Shown here in pieces: positions 20,287 through 28,763 of a stretch of DNA of 32,221 nt. The notes beneath the pieces are model-generated. The model made no database searches, was not told the DNA's origin, and saw only the letters and a program-made list of their open reading frames with translations. Made by a program: the position numbers and the translations under genes. The stretch lies in NCBI GenBank assembly GCA_934500865.1, contig CAKSUD010000012.1, forward strand, positions 1 through 32,221. Direction: 5' to 3'. The DNA comes from an uncultured Clostridia bacterium. Lineage in GTDB: Bacteria; Bacillota; Clostridia; TANB77; RGIG9151. Within the stretch, counting starts at the first letter, position 1. The number at the start of each line of letters is the position of its first letter.

Positions 20287-21918
20287 CTATAGTTTAGATA
20301 AGCGTTGCGACAGCCTTCGGTCGTTTTTTAACTTCAGTAAATCTTTAACGCTTAAAACCTCTTTTGAAGTACCGGAGAGGATATCCAAAATGGTTTTAGC
20401 GGGTAAGAAGGATATTTCTAAAAGCCGGGAGATATAACTGTCTGTGCAGCCCTCTTGTTTTGCCAACTCTAAAATAGAGGAAGCCCTGCCGGAGAAGAGT
20501 TTTTCCCGCAAAGTATAACTTTGACAAATAATTCTAACTAATGGTTCTTTGGGATAATTAGGGATAGGATTTTCAGTTCCTAAAATAATCTTTTTTCCTT
20601 TGCAGGCCCTTCTAATTTGGAAAGGGTATTCAAAGGTTTGCAGGGTATTTTTATCATATGTAAGCGTTTTGCAAGATCTATTTTCTGCTATAGAAAGCAA
20701 AAATTCTTTTAGTTGGGCTGGGGATATGGTTAGTTTTAACGTGTTAGGGGCCAAATCAACTCTTGCCAGAAGTAATTTTCTTATTTCTGTAGATATGGAA
20801 AGCTGAGGAATTTTTGCTATTACATCTTGTTGTAGGGATATATGGTAATCCGAGAGAAGTGGGGTTAAAACTGAGGGAGCATTTAAGATTTCTTTTAAGC
20901 GCTGGGTAACAAAATTTTCCAGTTCTCCTGCCGGAACTTGCGTAATAGTTCCCAGTTTTTCCCTTTCTTGCTTAATCATAGCTTGGCTTGTGTAATATCG
21001 CCGTTTCTTGTTGCCGGAACCGCTTGCTTTGGGGCTCATCCGATTACCTTTATCGTCAAACAGTTTTCCGGCTAAGAAACTGGGGTGGGTGTCGTGATAG
21101 GTGCGTTTGACTTGGTGTTCCGTAATAATTTGTTGAACCGAGTTAAATAATTCCCTATCCACTAATGCCTGATGTAACCCCGGATACCATATTCCTTTAT
21201 GTCCCACTTCTCCGATATAGACCCGATTGGATAAAATACGATGCAAATTAATTTTGGTAAAGGGTTTCCCTAAAGAGGTTTGGATGTTGTTAGCGCGTAC
21301 CCAATCTAACAGTTTTCCGACGCTTTTTAACGTATAGTATTGTTTGAACAACGAGATTAATACGGCGGCCTGCTGCGGATGAGGGTAGAGTTTCTTGTCT
21401 TTGCGTTCATATCCAAAAGGTGGATAACCGCCCATCCACATACCTTTCTTTTTACTGGCGGCGTATTTATCCCGGATCCGTTCGGCAGTCACTTCCCGTT
21501 CAAATTGTGCAAAAGACAGAAGCATATTAAGCGTCAACCGGCCCATACTGGTCGTGGTATTGAAGTGTTGGGTAATGGATACGAAAGATGCTTGGCTGGC
21601 GTCTAACACCTCTATGATTTTACTGAAATCCATTAAACTGCGTGTCAACCGGTCAATTTTATAGACAACGATAATATCAACTTGTCCCAACCGGACATCT
21701 TGTAGGAGTTTTTGAAGAGCGGGGCGTTCCAGCGTCCCTCCGGAATATCCGCCATCATCGTAGGGTGTGGAAATCAGGACCCAATGCTCTGATTTCTGGC
21801 TTTTAATATAAGCTTCACAAGCTTCTCGCTGGGCTTGGAGGCTGTTAAAATTTTGTTCCAACCCTTCCTCGGAGGATTTCCGCGTATAAATGGCGCAGCG
21901 AATAGGTTTATTTTGCAT
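20287..21918 (-). CDS. Large serine recombinase, complete
   Basis: A 543-residue serine recombinase. The resolvase domain (~5-160) has CAIYTRKSSEEG with catalytic Ser15, DDGGYSGG, VDIIVVYKIDRLTRSLMDF and TTTSMGRLTLNMLLSFAQFE. The recombinase domain (~165-300) has SKKKGMWMGGYPPFGYERKD and ILSNRVYIGEVGHKGIWYPG. No Cys zinc ribbon is seen; SFLAGKLFDDKGNRMSP takes its place, as in the DUF2924-associated subgroup. The C-terminal tail is helical with an HTH-like end (ELAKQEGCTDSYISRLLEIS). Its 11-nt overlap with the DUF2924 gene and tight spacing to the DnaB-like genes form a cassette. It is strongly similar to the partial recombinase at 1-746. Likely mobilises or rearranges this cassette; att sites not identified. 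Confidence 0.95.
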   Translation of the reverse strand: MQNKPIRCAIYTRKSSEEGLEQNFNSLQAQREACEAYIKSQKSEHWVLISTPYDDGGYSGGTLERPALQKLLQDVRLGQVDIIVVYKIDRLTRSLMDFSKIIEVLDASQASFVSITQHFNTTTSMGRLTLNMLLSFAQFEREVTAERIRDKYAASKKKGMWMGGYPPFGYERKDKKLYPHPQQAAVLISLFKQYYTLKSVGKLLDWVRANNIQTSLGKPFTKINLHRILSNRVYIGEVGHKGIWYPGLHQALVDRELFNSVQQIITEHQVKRTYHDTHPSFLAGKLFDDKGNRMSPKASGSGNKKRRYYTSQAMIKQEREKLGTITQVPAGELENFVTQRLKEILNAPSVLTPLLSDYHISLQQDVIAKIPQLSISTEIRKLLLARVDLAPNTLKLTISPAQLKEFLLSIAENRSCKTLTYDKNTLQTFEYPFQIRRACKGKKIILGTENPIPNYPKEPLVRIICQSYTLREKLFSGRASSILELAKQEGCTDSYISRLLEISFLPAKTILDILSGTSKEVLSVKDLLKLKNDRRLSQRLSKL

Positions 21919-22312
21919 TTTTTACCCCAAAAAAGACTTTTCCATTCCATTGCTTGCCTGTTATTTTGCGTGCGACGGCGGATAAGCTCTTGTAGGTTTG
22001 TCCGCTATACAAATACCCGTTTGGAATGACTTCCACTTTGTATTGGCTTCCATTATAAGAGCGTATGAAACAGGTTCTCTCGGAAAAAGTCTTTTCCTCG
22101 GGGCGGTTTTGTTTGTATTTATTTATATTTTCTTGCGTTTGAGTGAGTTGCCGGAAGAAGTGTCTAAGATTGATTTTGTCTTCGTACGCTTGTTTATACC
22201 AGGTAATATACCTAACCAGCAAGGATCTGCGCAGCTTGGGTATTGGTTTTTTGACGTACATAGCCCAAGCTTTGCATAATTGTTTATTTGTCAGCGTATG
22301 GGGTGTTTTCAT
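21908..22312 (-). CDS. DUF2924 family protein, first gene of the recombinase cassette
   Basis: A 134-residue DUF2924 protein. The start is the ATG at 22310-22312, directly behind GGAGGG. The N-terminal helical half (KAWAMYVKKPIPKLRRSLLV, RYITWYKQAYE) and C-terminal core (SYNGSQYKVEVIPNGYLY, YKSLSAVARKITGKQWNGKV) match the 730-1122 protein closely. Its stop overlaps the recombinase start by 11 nt. The leader is only a few bases, so the RBS lies almost at the expected transcription start. Probable DNA-binding partner of the recombinase, inferred from conserved adjacency. Confidence 0.85.
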   Translation of the reverse strand: MKTPHTLTNKQLCKAWAMYVKKPIPKLRRSLLVRYITWYKQAYEDKINLRHFFRQLTQTQENINKYKQNRPEEKTFSERTCFIRSYNGSQYKVEVIPNGYLYSGQTYKSLSAVARKITGKQWNGKVFFGVKNAK

Positions 22313-22326
22313 ATTCCCTCCCACGT

Positions 22327-22358
22327 ATATTACTGCTTACGTAGGGAGGGATAGTCAA
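22327..22358 (-). promoter_or_regulatory. Cassette promoter/operator element, copy C
   Basis: On the minus strand TTGACT (22353-22358) is followed by ATCCCTCCCTACGTAAGCAG and TAATAT (22327-22332). TAAGCAGTAAT is identical to copy A at 1488. The TTGACT box lies immediately beside the stop codon of the WYL gene at 22360, marking the cassette's right edge. Confidence 0.6.
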
Positions 22359-22359
22359 G

Positions 22360-23280
22360 CTAATCTTGCTGAAGATATTTCTTCAGTGTGTTGTGCAGTG
22401 TATGCTTTAAAGAGATGGGTTCTACAATATGAATATGCGGCAACCAAGGCATTAGGGGCAGCAAGACTTCTTCGTCTTGGGATATGGTTGTTTCAAGCGT
22501 TAGGCTTCCGTCCGAATGTTTGGTTACGATTTTTTGTCTTGGGAAATAGTTCCGTTTTTCAAAATAAGAGGCAATATTTGCCTCAATTTTCAAAATTACG
22601 CGGTTTTTTATTTGTTCGTTAAAGAATACGCTGGTACTTTCTTTTAGGGCGTCTAAGGCCGTTTTGGGGGGAGTAAAAGCCTCTTGCGTGTTTTTTATCT
22701 CCAAAATACGGTCCAAACGCAAAGTTTTAATTTGTTTCCGGTCGTTTAAACCGAACACATACCAAAATCCGCCAGAATGCAGTAATTTGAGCGGTTGCAG
22801 ATAATAATTTAATTTTTTAGCGGGATCCGTCGCAAATGTTAAATATACTGCCGTATGGGTATGGATTGCTTGTTCCAGTGCCTGCGTGACGGCGGATTTT
22901 TCATAGGCCGAAGAAGCGATTTGGAAATAATACGGGGATTCCTCTAGAGGACGTATAAGCCGCTGGTTTAAATTAGAGATTAAATTTTCAAATTTAGAGC
23001 CAAACGGTTTGGCCAATTCTAAAAGTAACACGAGCGCAGAAAGTTCTTCCTTGGATAATTGTAATTTTTTTAGGGAAAAACCTTCCGTAAAACTATAAGT
23101 TCCCGGTTTAACTTTATAGAGCGGGATTCCGGCCGCTTCTAAATTAAGAATGTCCCGTTGAATGGTCCGTACAGTTACGCCCAATTCTGCCGCTTCGCGG
23201 GGGATATCAATATGCCCGCCGTCCAATACGTTAAGCAGGTAAATGGTACGGGTTAATTTATTGAGCGTTTTCTCTTTCAT
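22360..23280 (-). CDS. WYL-domain transcriptional regulator with N-terminal HTH
   Basis: A 306-residue YafY/WYL regulator. The N-terminal DeoR-type winged HTH is at ~5-62 (TRTIYLLNVLDGGHIDIPRE, GVTVRTIQRDILNLEAAG). The WYL domain is at ~130-200 (AVYLTFATDPAKKLNYYLQP, SGGFWYVFGLNDRKQIKTLR), and a C-terminal WCX-like part follows (LKIEANIASYF, SDGSLTLETT). WYL domains sense nucleotides or nucleic-acid ligands and often control defence genes. Its ATG lies inside the end of the upstream PDDEXK_4 gene (23-nt overlap), so it is co-expressed with the nuclease. Full length for the family, ending just before the cassette promoter. Confidence 0.88.
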   Translation of the reverse strand: MKEKTLNKLTRTIYLLNVLDGGHIDIPREAAELGVTVRTIQRDILNLEAAGIPLYKVKPGTYSFTEGFSLKKLQLSKEELSALVLLLELAKPFGSKFENLISNLNQRLIRPLEESPYYFQIASSAYEKSAVTQALEQAIHTHTAVYLTFATDPAKKLNYYLQPLKLLHSGGFWYVFGLNDRKQIKTLRLDRILEIKNTQEAFTPPKTALDALKESTSVFFNEQIKNRVILKIEANIASYFEKRNYFPRQKIVTKHSDGSLTLETTISQDEEVLLPLMPWLPHIHIVEPISLKHTLHNTLKKYLQQD

Positions 23281-24457
23281 AGTCCTGGCAAATTTCTTTG
23301 AGAGATTCTTTTAATTTGGGATATTTTCCTTTGATAAATTTTTCCATAAAAGCTCTTATGGAGTCTCTAATCCCTTCCATTACATTATCATATTCTGATT
23401 GTTTTAAAACAGTTTCTTCCAAAATCCTTTCCCACTTATTTCCCTGCCGGCCTTTGTTAAATAAAGAATTAGCTTTGATTTTATGTAATAAAAACTCTTT
23501 AAATCCATCTTGTTTGGCCGCTAAAATCATTAGTTTTAAGATTAAATTTCCATTTTGGACTTTAAACTCAAAAGTAAGAGCATTCTTTGGTTGTTTCCAG
23601 CCCCCATAATCTACACTTTCATTAATTTGCAGACAGGGACGGTTTTTAAATTCTTTGATATAAAATGTAATACTATTTTTAAAAGCTCTATCTAATTCAA
23701 ACTCGCTATTCCACTCATTTTGCAAAGATTTTTCTAAAAAGTTCTTTATTTGTGTTTGAGTATCTTGTTTATATTCCATAACAGTATCAAAAACTTTTGA
23801 GTGGTGACTGTACAAGTCAGTGCAAAGTTCTTCAATTTCTTTATCTTCCATAAGTACCTCTCTTTTTAAAATCTCTCTGTAATTTTCTAAAAAAGATCTC
23901 ACATCGGGCTGTACGTCCTCTCTCTTCAAAATAGCTTCTACCATATCAGCCACTAGCTCATAGCTGCCAAATATCCATTTTCCTTCATCATCCGTTTTGG
24001 GTGATGAGCCGGCCGGAGTGAGAAATAAAAGATGCAGCGTTTTATAACTATATTCTTTTTGCAAGGCTTCTCTGTATCGTTTTAATTGGTTTGCTCCCTC
24101 TCCTGATTTGATTTTGTTTTCTATAGCTAGGATTTCTCCGTTATTTAAATCCAGCAATAAATCTATCTGTCCAGAAGTCCCTATTTTTACTTCTCTTCTT
24201 ACCAAAGCTGAGTTGGTAGGAGCGATTGTCATATTCATTTGGCGCAGTGAGTTTAAAAAACAAGATAGAGGAAAATCTTTTAATTGGTGACTTCCTCGTG
24301 TGTCAAACAGCCATGCCAGTACGTTTGAGTGACGGATTTCAAAATGCTCAATGTTTAACGTAGAGAAGATATTGAAGCGATTTAGAATAGTATGTAACTT
24401 TTGGAATTGGGAATCTTGTTTTAGCTTATCTAAAGCATCTTTGGTGATAGTGTTCAT
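23258..24457 (-). CDS. PDDEXK_4-type nuclease superfamily protein, copy 2
   Basis: A 399-residue protein with RBS GGAGGG before the ATG at 24455-24457. The motif order equals copy 1 at 12893: FEIRHSNVLAWLFD (39-52), then SGQIDLLLD (95-103), and ILAIENKIKSGEGANQLKRY (109-128). Catalytic residues are Asp99, Glu113 and Lys115. The C-terminal region (~200-399) differs from copy 1. It overlaps the WYL regulator by 23 nt, making a nuclease-regulator pair. Upstream lies a ~300-nt non-coding region with several hairpins that could be its leader or a separate RNA. Function probably defensive, by context only. Confidence 0.85.
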   Translation of the reverse strand: MNTITKDALDKLKQDSQFQKLHTILNRFNIFSTLNIEHFEIRHSNVLAWLFDTRGSHQLKDFPLSCFLNSLRQMNMTIAPTNSALVRREVKIGTSGQIDLLLDLNNGEILAIENKIKSGEGANQLKRYREALQKEYSYKTLHLLFLTPAGSSPKTDDEGKWIFGSYELVADMVEAILKREDVQPDVRSFLENYREILKREVLMEDKEIEELCTDLYSHHSKVFDTVMEYKQDTQTQIKNFLEKSLQNEWNSEFELDRAFKNSITFYIKEFKNRPCLQINESVDYGGWKQPKNALTFEFKVQNGNLILKLMILAAKQDGFKEFLLHKIKANSLFNKGRQGNKWERILEETVLKQSEYDNVMEGIRDSIRAFMEKFIKGKYPKLKESLKEICQDYERENAQ

Positions 24458-24535
24458 AAACCCTCCATTTGGCTAAGTTATACTATAACTCTATTAAACG
24501 ACAAAGGTTGGTCGTTTTTATCAAAAAGAGGGTAT

Positions 24536-24728
24536 AAAAAAGCGACGACCGCACTTTGAGGGTGATCAAACGCTCAGAAATGGGTCATCGCCGCTATGCC
24601 CATTTGGGCACAGCAAAACCATGACCTCATCTTGGTTTGATCACCATTTAGACGTTTAATCGTCTAAATCGTTGCCTTTACGGCTCCAAAACGAGTCATA
24701 CAAATTTGGCACTACAATTCTATTAAAA
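24536..24728 (-). ncRNA. Candidate structured RNA in the gap between the ParB-methyltransferase and PDDEXK_4 operons
   Basis: Nested pairings form a long branched stem. GGTGATCAAAC (24561-24571) pairs perfectly with GTTTGATCACC (24635-24645). Inside it, GGTCAT (24583-24588) pairs with ATGACC (24621-24626), and inside that TGCCCA (24597-24602) pairs with TGGGCA (24605-24610). Beside it ATTTAGACG/CGTCTAAAT (24646-24669) makes a 9-bp hairpin. Reading on the minus strand the region ends in CGC and six T (24544 to 24536). No open frame is convincing. It may be a small RNA or the leader of the nuclease gene at 24457; strand and ends are guesses. A short hairpin AAACGAC/GTCGTTT with a T-run lies at 24496-24519. 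Confidence 0.4.
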
Positions 24729-24731
24729 CAA

Positions 24732-24768
24732 ATTCGGACAGAAACGACAAATTTCTGTCCGAATAATT
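24732..24768 (-). terminator. Terminator of the ParB-methyltransferase/DUF5681 operon
   Basis: ATTCGGACAGAAA (24732-24744) pairs perfectly with TTTCTGTCCGAAT (24752-24764). On the minus strand TTTGTTTT follows. It begins 4 nt after the DUF5681 stop. Confidence 0.8.
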
Positions 24769-25068
24769 TTAGAAGGCAAATTCTCCTTCTGTTTCATGTG
24801 GCATAAATTGGATCAGTATTTTGGCTACTTTGATATTTCCTTTTAATGCCTCATTTACCCAAAGGCGGCCTAGGGCTTGTTTAACTGAAATTTCGGAGAT
24901 TTCTTTTCCCTCTTTGACTATAATCGTACGGTTCATCTCCTCCCGAATTATGGCGTGCATACTCTTTCGCCCTATTGGGCGTCCATTGGGATTCCCGGAT
25001 TGTCCGGGCTTGAATTGAAATTCTTTTGGCGGATGCCCCGGTCCTACTTTGTAAATATGTAATTTCAT
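24769..25068 (-). CDS. DUF5681 family protein
   Basis: A 99-residue protein with the DUF5681 signature: FQFKPGQSGNPNGRPIGRKS near residues 17-36, then IIVKEGKEISEISVKQALGR and ALKGNIKVAKILIQFM. Such proteins are found in phages and mobile elements, often beside ParB-type methyltransferases, and may be DNA-packaging related (small-terminase-like), although this is not settled. It starts 4 nt inside the end of the upstream ParB-methyltransferase gene and is followed by a terminator. No terminase large subunit is in the window, so it is likely a prophage relic. Confidence 0.85.
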   Translation of the reverse strand: MKLHIYKVGPGHPPKEFQFKPGQSGNPNGRPIGRKSMHAIIREEMNRTIIVKEGKEISEISVKQALGRLWVNEALKGNIKVAKILIQFMPHETEGEFAF

Positions 25069-26315
25069 ACAAGTACCTCCTTAAATTTAGCTTTTTGACC
25101 AGTTAACTGTTCAAATCGGTATAGAATTACGTCGCAATAGTGGGGATCAATTTCTATCATATAGCCTTTACGATTAGTTCTTTCGCAAGCAAGAAGAGTG
25201 GAGCCGCTCCCTGCAAAGCAATCCAAAACGATGTCTCCAATATTACTCACGTCTAAAATAGCGTCTGCAATCATTCCTACGGGTTTGACTGTCGGATGGA
25301 ATTTTAAATCATTTCGATTCACGGGATTAGAAACCCGTACTCCGGGGTAGCTCCACACATTTGTTCTGTTCCGTCCGTATTTTCCTAAGTCGATGTTATT
25401 AATATGAGAAGCATTTCCGTTTTTGAACAAGAAGAAAAATTCATGCTGTGAACGATACAAAGACCCCATTCCTCCACATTGTTTATCCCATACGCAGATG
25501 TTTTTCAGTGCGCTATAGGCTTTACCTGCGGTAGTTATTTCGGCAATATGTCGCCAGTCCATACATACAAAGTGGAGGGATCCGTCTTTTGAGAACTGAA
25601 TTAAATTCTTAAAAGTTTGGGAGAGAAAATGAGTAAACTCCTGAGAACTCATTTCTCCATGAGCCATTGCAAAATCTTTATGCTTGTATTTGCCGTTTCC
25701 ACAGATATGTCCATCTGTTTTGACGTTAAACGGCGCGTCAGTAAATACCATATCAGCTTTTTTATTGCCCAGTAATTCCCGATAACTATCGGATTCAAGC
25801 GCATTTCCACAAAACAACAGATGCTTTCCTAGGCTCCACAACTCGCCCGGTTTAACTCGTTTTGGAATGTTTGAAGAAAGATCAAGGTCTTCTTCGTGCA
25901 GAGTATTTATTTCTGGCAGGTATAATAAATCAATATCCGGAGTTGAAAAACCTGTCACATTGATGTCCATCTCATTTTGGTATAAGATTAAATCTTGGAA
26001 TTCCAGTTTTAAGGCTTCTTTATTCCAACAACTTTGCTCAGCAATACGATTGTCTGCTATCCGAAAAGCTTTTAACTCAAGGGGCGAGAGATGTTCAATT
26101 TTTACTGTTGGAACTGTTTTTAAGTTTAGTTTCGTAGCTGCTAACACGCGTCCGTGTCCTGCCAAGATAAAATTATCTTTATCGATTAGTACCGGATTGT
26201 TGAAACCAAACGCTTTAATACTTCTTGCCAACAACTCTATTTGTTTGGGGGAGTGAATACGCGTATTCCTAGAATAGGATTTGAGCGTTTCTATAGGTGT
26301 ATTTTCGATTTTCAT
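25065..26315 (-). CDS. ParB-nuclease-domain / DNA methyltransferase fusion with altered DPPY motif
   Basis: A 416-residue protein with RBS AAGGAG before the ATG. Residues 1-90 are a ParB/Srx-like domain (LKSYSRNTRIHSPKQIELLA, LIDKDNFILAGHGRVLAA). The methyltransferase follows: ADMVFTDAPFNVKTDGHICG (~185-205), then SLHFVCMDWRHIAEI, GRNRTNVWSYPGV, FHPTVKPVGMIADAIL and VLDCFAGSGSTLLACERT. Family members normally have TDPPYN and DPFAGSG; here they are TDAPFN and DCFAGSG. The Tyr-to-Phe and Pro-to-Ala changes are in the catalytic loop, so activity is uncertain. Such phage-type enzymes usually act without a cognate nuclease. DUF5681 overlaps its 3' end. Confidence 0.88.
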   Translation of the reverse strand: MKIENTPIETLKSYSRNTRIHSPKQIELLARSIKAFGFNNPVLIDKDNFILAGHGRVLAATKLNLKTVPTVKIEHLSPLELKAFRIADNRIAEQSCWNKEALKLEFQDLILYQNEMDINVTGFSTPDIDLLYLPEINTLHEEDLDLSSNIPKRVKPGELWSLGKHLLFCGNALESDSYRELLGNKKADMVFTDAPFNVKTDGHICGNGKYKHKDFAMAHGEMSSQEFTHFLSQTFKNLIQFSKDGSLHFVCMDWRHIAEITTAGKAYSALKNICVWDKQCGGMGSLYRSQHEFFFLFKNGNASHINNIDLGKYGRNRTNVWSYPGVRVSNPVNRNDLKFHPTVKPVGMIADAILDVSNIGDIVLDCFAGSGSTLLACERTNRKGYMIEIDPHYCDVILYRFEQLTGQKAKFKEVLV

Positions 26316-26390
26316 ATTTATCTCCTTACTGGGAATATAATCAGTCTAGTCAATAAAGAGATAAATCACGAGGACACGAAAATATAAAAG

Positions 26391-27146
26391 TTATGTCCTT
26401 TTGATTATGAAGAGATTTCTGATTAGTTTTCTAGCCCGGCCACATCTTCTATGGAAAGCATCGGAACTTACATTTTGGAGAGCTTTTCTTAATACTTTAT
26501 CTTTTTGAGCTTTTTCAAACAGATCAGCTTCTGTCATACTTTTTGTTTGTAAACTAAGTAAGCGGAGATTTTCTAAGTTTGTGTCTGTAAAATATTTTGA
26601 AGGAAGCTCTTTTAAGTTAGCTTCAATAGCCGCTTTCTTGGAACGGAGAAACTCAATTAGTTCTGAAAATTTGATGTTATGGGTGATATGAACCGCTATA
26701 TAAGGCTCTTCTGGAGATGCGTAGTAAATGGAAATTGGGTCTATAGCTTGTTCAATGGTGTTACACCATACAATTGAGAAAAGATGCGGTTCTAAAAGAG
26801 GGTGAATAGAATAATTTTTTTGTCCGCCGCCAGCGATGATATCCCATTGAACTTGTTTAGCTAATTCAAACAGTTTTTTATATTTTTTATGTTTAAGGAT
26901 AAAATGACTAGGGCCTGCTTCAAAGCCTTCTAGTGGTAAGCCGTATTTTTGACGGTAGTTGCGTACAAATTGGATAAAATCTTGATTAAGAACAATTGCT
27001 CGGGCCAAAAAGATTAATTCTACGGATACTTTACTATATCCGGCTGGATAATTTTCTAAGGCCCGCCCGCTGGTAACAATTTTATATGACGGGTGCGTAT
27101 GAACATTTACTCCCGGCAATCGTTTCAATAGGAATTTAATTTGCAT
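26391..27146 (-). CDS. Unknown third component of the ABC-ATPase operon
   Basis: A 251-residue protein without a domain I recognise. It is basic, with YKKLFELAKQVQWDIIAGGG, HPLLEPHLFSIVWCNTIEQA and a Lys/Arg-rich C-terminus (RRCGRARKLIRNLFIIKRT). It starts 3 nt after the ATPase stop and is the last gene of the three-gene operon. In ABC-three-component conflict systems a third, poorly conserved protein accompanies the ATPase and effector, and its size and place fit that pattern. No membrane segments seen. Assignment as a component rests on context. Confidence 0.6.
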   Translation of the reverse strand: MQIKFLLKRLPGVNVHTHPSYKIVTSGRALENYPAGYSKVSVELIFLARAIVLNQDFIQFVRNYRQKYGLPLEGFEAGPSHFILKHKKYKKLFELAKQVQWDIIAGGGQKNYSIHPLLEPHLFSIVWCNTIEQAIDPISIYYASPEEPYIAVHITHNIKFSELIEFLRSKKAAIEANLKELPSKYFTDTNLENLRLLSLQTKSMTEADLFEKAQKDKVLRKALQNVSSDAFHRRCGRARKLIRNLFIIKRT

Positions 27147-27149
27147 ATA

Positions 27150-28763
27150 CTACTTCAATACTATATTCATCTCTTTTAAAATATTTCGAAAATCCTCTAA
27201 ATATATATTGTTTAAAATATGGCTCGGCGAATTGCCATCATAGTTGATAGCATTAATATTTTGTATAGAAATATACTTGTTAGATTCTTGTTTTTTTAAA
27301 GTAGTTGTAAATATGACTTGATTAGGAAGGGCTGAGAATTTACTCAGTACGATTGCTTCTTTTTGTGTTGATAACTCACCCTCTCGGAAGCCATCAACTA
27401 TGATCGGAAAAGGATGTTGCAATGTTTTTACTAAGGCATATAATTTGGCTAAATAAAATTCAGCGTTTTCACTTCCTGAAAAAGTCTGATCTTTACGAGC
27501 AAATAAAGAGTCAAAATCAAGTTTTCCGAAAGGGTCAACCTCTTTATAAAATTCATTCATAAAAAACAGAAGTTGTTTGTTTATGTATTCTTTTGAGTTT
27601 TTTATTATATTTATTTGCTCTAATAAATTATGTAGTTTATTAGAAAGATTTAGAATTTTTTGATCTATTTGTTGTACTTCTTTTTCTGCGTCTGCAACAC
27701 TTAATAATTCTTTTTTAACCAATAGCAAGCTTTCTATTGAAACATCTTCTTCTTGCATTAGATCGCGTATTTCATTTTGAAGATCAGCCATTTTTTTGGA
27801 AAATTGCTGAATATCTTCTTTGGCAGAATCAATCCTTTCCTGAATTGCCTTTTGAATATTGTTGCGGATTGTTGTATCTGACACGTCGAAGGTAACATTC
27901 TGGTGGGCATTTTCATATCCTATGCATGAAGAACCACAGTCTAGACATGTTAGCCGTCCTTCTTTCAATTCTGTATTTAGTGATCTTAATTCATTCAGTA
28001 GATTCTCATTCTTTATCTTGGAGCTGTATAATCTATTAATTTTTTTCTTAAAACTATTCAATTCTGCATTTTTTTCTTCTAATTTTTGTATTTTGGCATC
28101 TATCTGCTCTTGATTTTTAATATAACTAGCATAAGCAACAGAGTTAGATAATTCAGATAGAATACGGGTTTTTTTGATTAAATAATTTTTTTCTTTTTTA
28201 AGTTCTTCTATTTCATGCTTGATTTTATCGGGATTAGTATTCTGGTCTAAGGTATAGCATTTACTCCACGCATAAACCATATTGATAAAATCTTTTTTTG
28301 TATAGTATGAGTCATTAAAGATTGAAGAAGCATTCCTACCATCTTGACCAACAAAGAAGAGTTGGGTAAATAAAACAGGATCAACTAACTTCAATGTGTT
28401 GTCTCCTTCTTTTATAATTAATGGAAGAGAATAAATATATTGACTAAAAAAGCGTTTAAATTCCGATATGGAGTCGTACAAATGGAAATGGTTTCCTCTT
28501 TTAATAATAAAAGAATTATTTTTTCGGCAAATTTTTAGAATGCTTTGGTTTATTTCTAACTCAAGATAAAAGTAAAGATGTTTATAGCTAAAACCGCTGG
28601 GAAAAGCTGGTTCATTGCCTAAAATGTATCCAATGGATTGGGTTACAATTGTTTTTCCTTTGTTATTATCATGGCTATATATAATATTGCAGTTTGGTTG
28701 TAATGAATTTTCAATAAAAGCTTCTTCTGCACTTCCAAATGCTACTTTTTTAAGAATAATCAT
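27150..28763 (-). CDS. SMC/Rad50-like ABC ATPase of a three-component conflict operon
   Basis: A 537-residue ABC-type ATPase with a long coiled coil. Walker A variant HDNNKGKTIVTQSIGYILGN lies at 31-50, followed by FPSGFSYKHLYFYLEL. Coiled coil runs ~180-270 and ~295-400, with a zinc-hook-like CLDCGSSC (Cys273, 276 and 280) at its tip. The signature-like FSGSENAEFYLAKLYAL and Walker B FPIIVDGFREGE (452-463) complete the head. The head architecture is that of ABC-three-component (ABC-3C) defence ATPases rather than true SMC or RecN. It overlaps the upstream nuclease-like gene by 4 nt and lies 3 nt before the third gene, so production is coupled. It probably senses foreign DNA and triggers the effector. 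Confidence 0.8.
   Translation of the reverse strand: MIILKKVAFGSAEEAFIENSLQPNCNIIYSHDNNKGKTIVTQSIGYILGNEPAFPSGFSYKHLYFYLELEINQSILKICRKNNSFIIKRGNHFHLYDSISEFKRFFSQYIYSLPLIIKEGDNTLKLVDPVLFTQLFFVGQDGRNASSIFNDSYYTKKDFINMVYAWSKCYTLDQNTNPDKIKHEIEELKKEKNYLIKKTRILSELSNSVAYASYIKNQEQIDAKIQKLEEKNAELNSFKKKINRLYSSKIKNENLLNELRSLNTELKEGRLTCLDCGSSCIGYENAHQNVTFDVSDTTIRNNIQKAIQERIDSAKEDIQQFSKKMADLQNEIRDLMQEEDVSIESLLLVKKELLSVADAEKEVQQIDQKILNLSNKLHNLLEQINIIKNSKEYINKQLLFFMNEFYKEVDPFGKLDFDSLFARKDQTFSGSENAEFYLAKLYALVKTLQHPFPIIVDGFREGELSTQKEAIVLSKFSALPNQVIFTTTLKKQESNKYISIQNINAINYDGNSPSHILNNIYLEDFRNILKEMNIVLK

Noticed and set aside
24536..24728. Cas9 tracrRNA or retron RNA
   Set aside because: No Cas9, CRISPR repeat or reverse transcriptase is in the window, so the structured region is left as unassigned.
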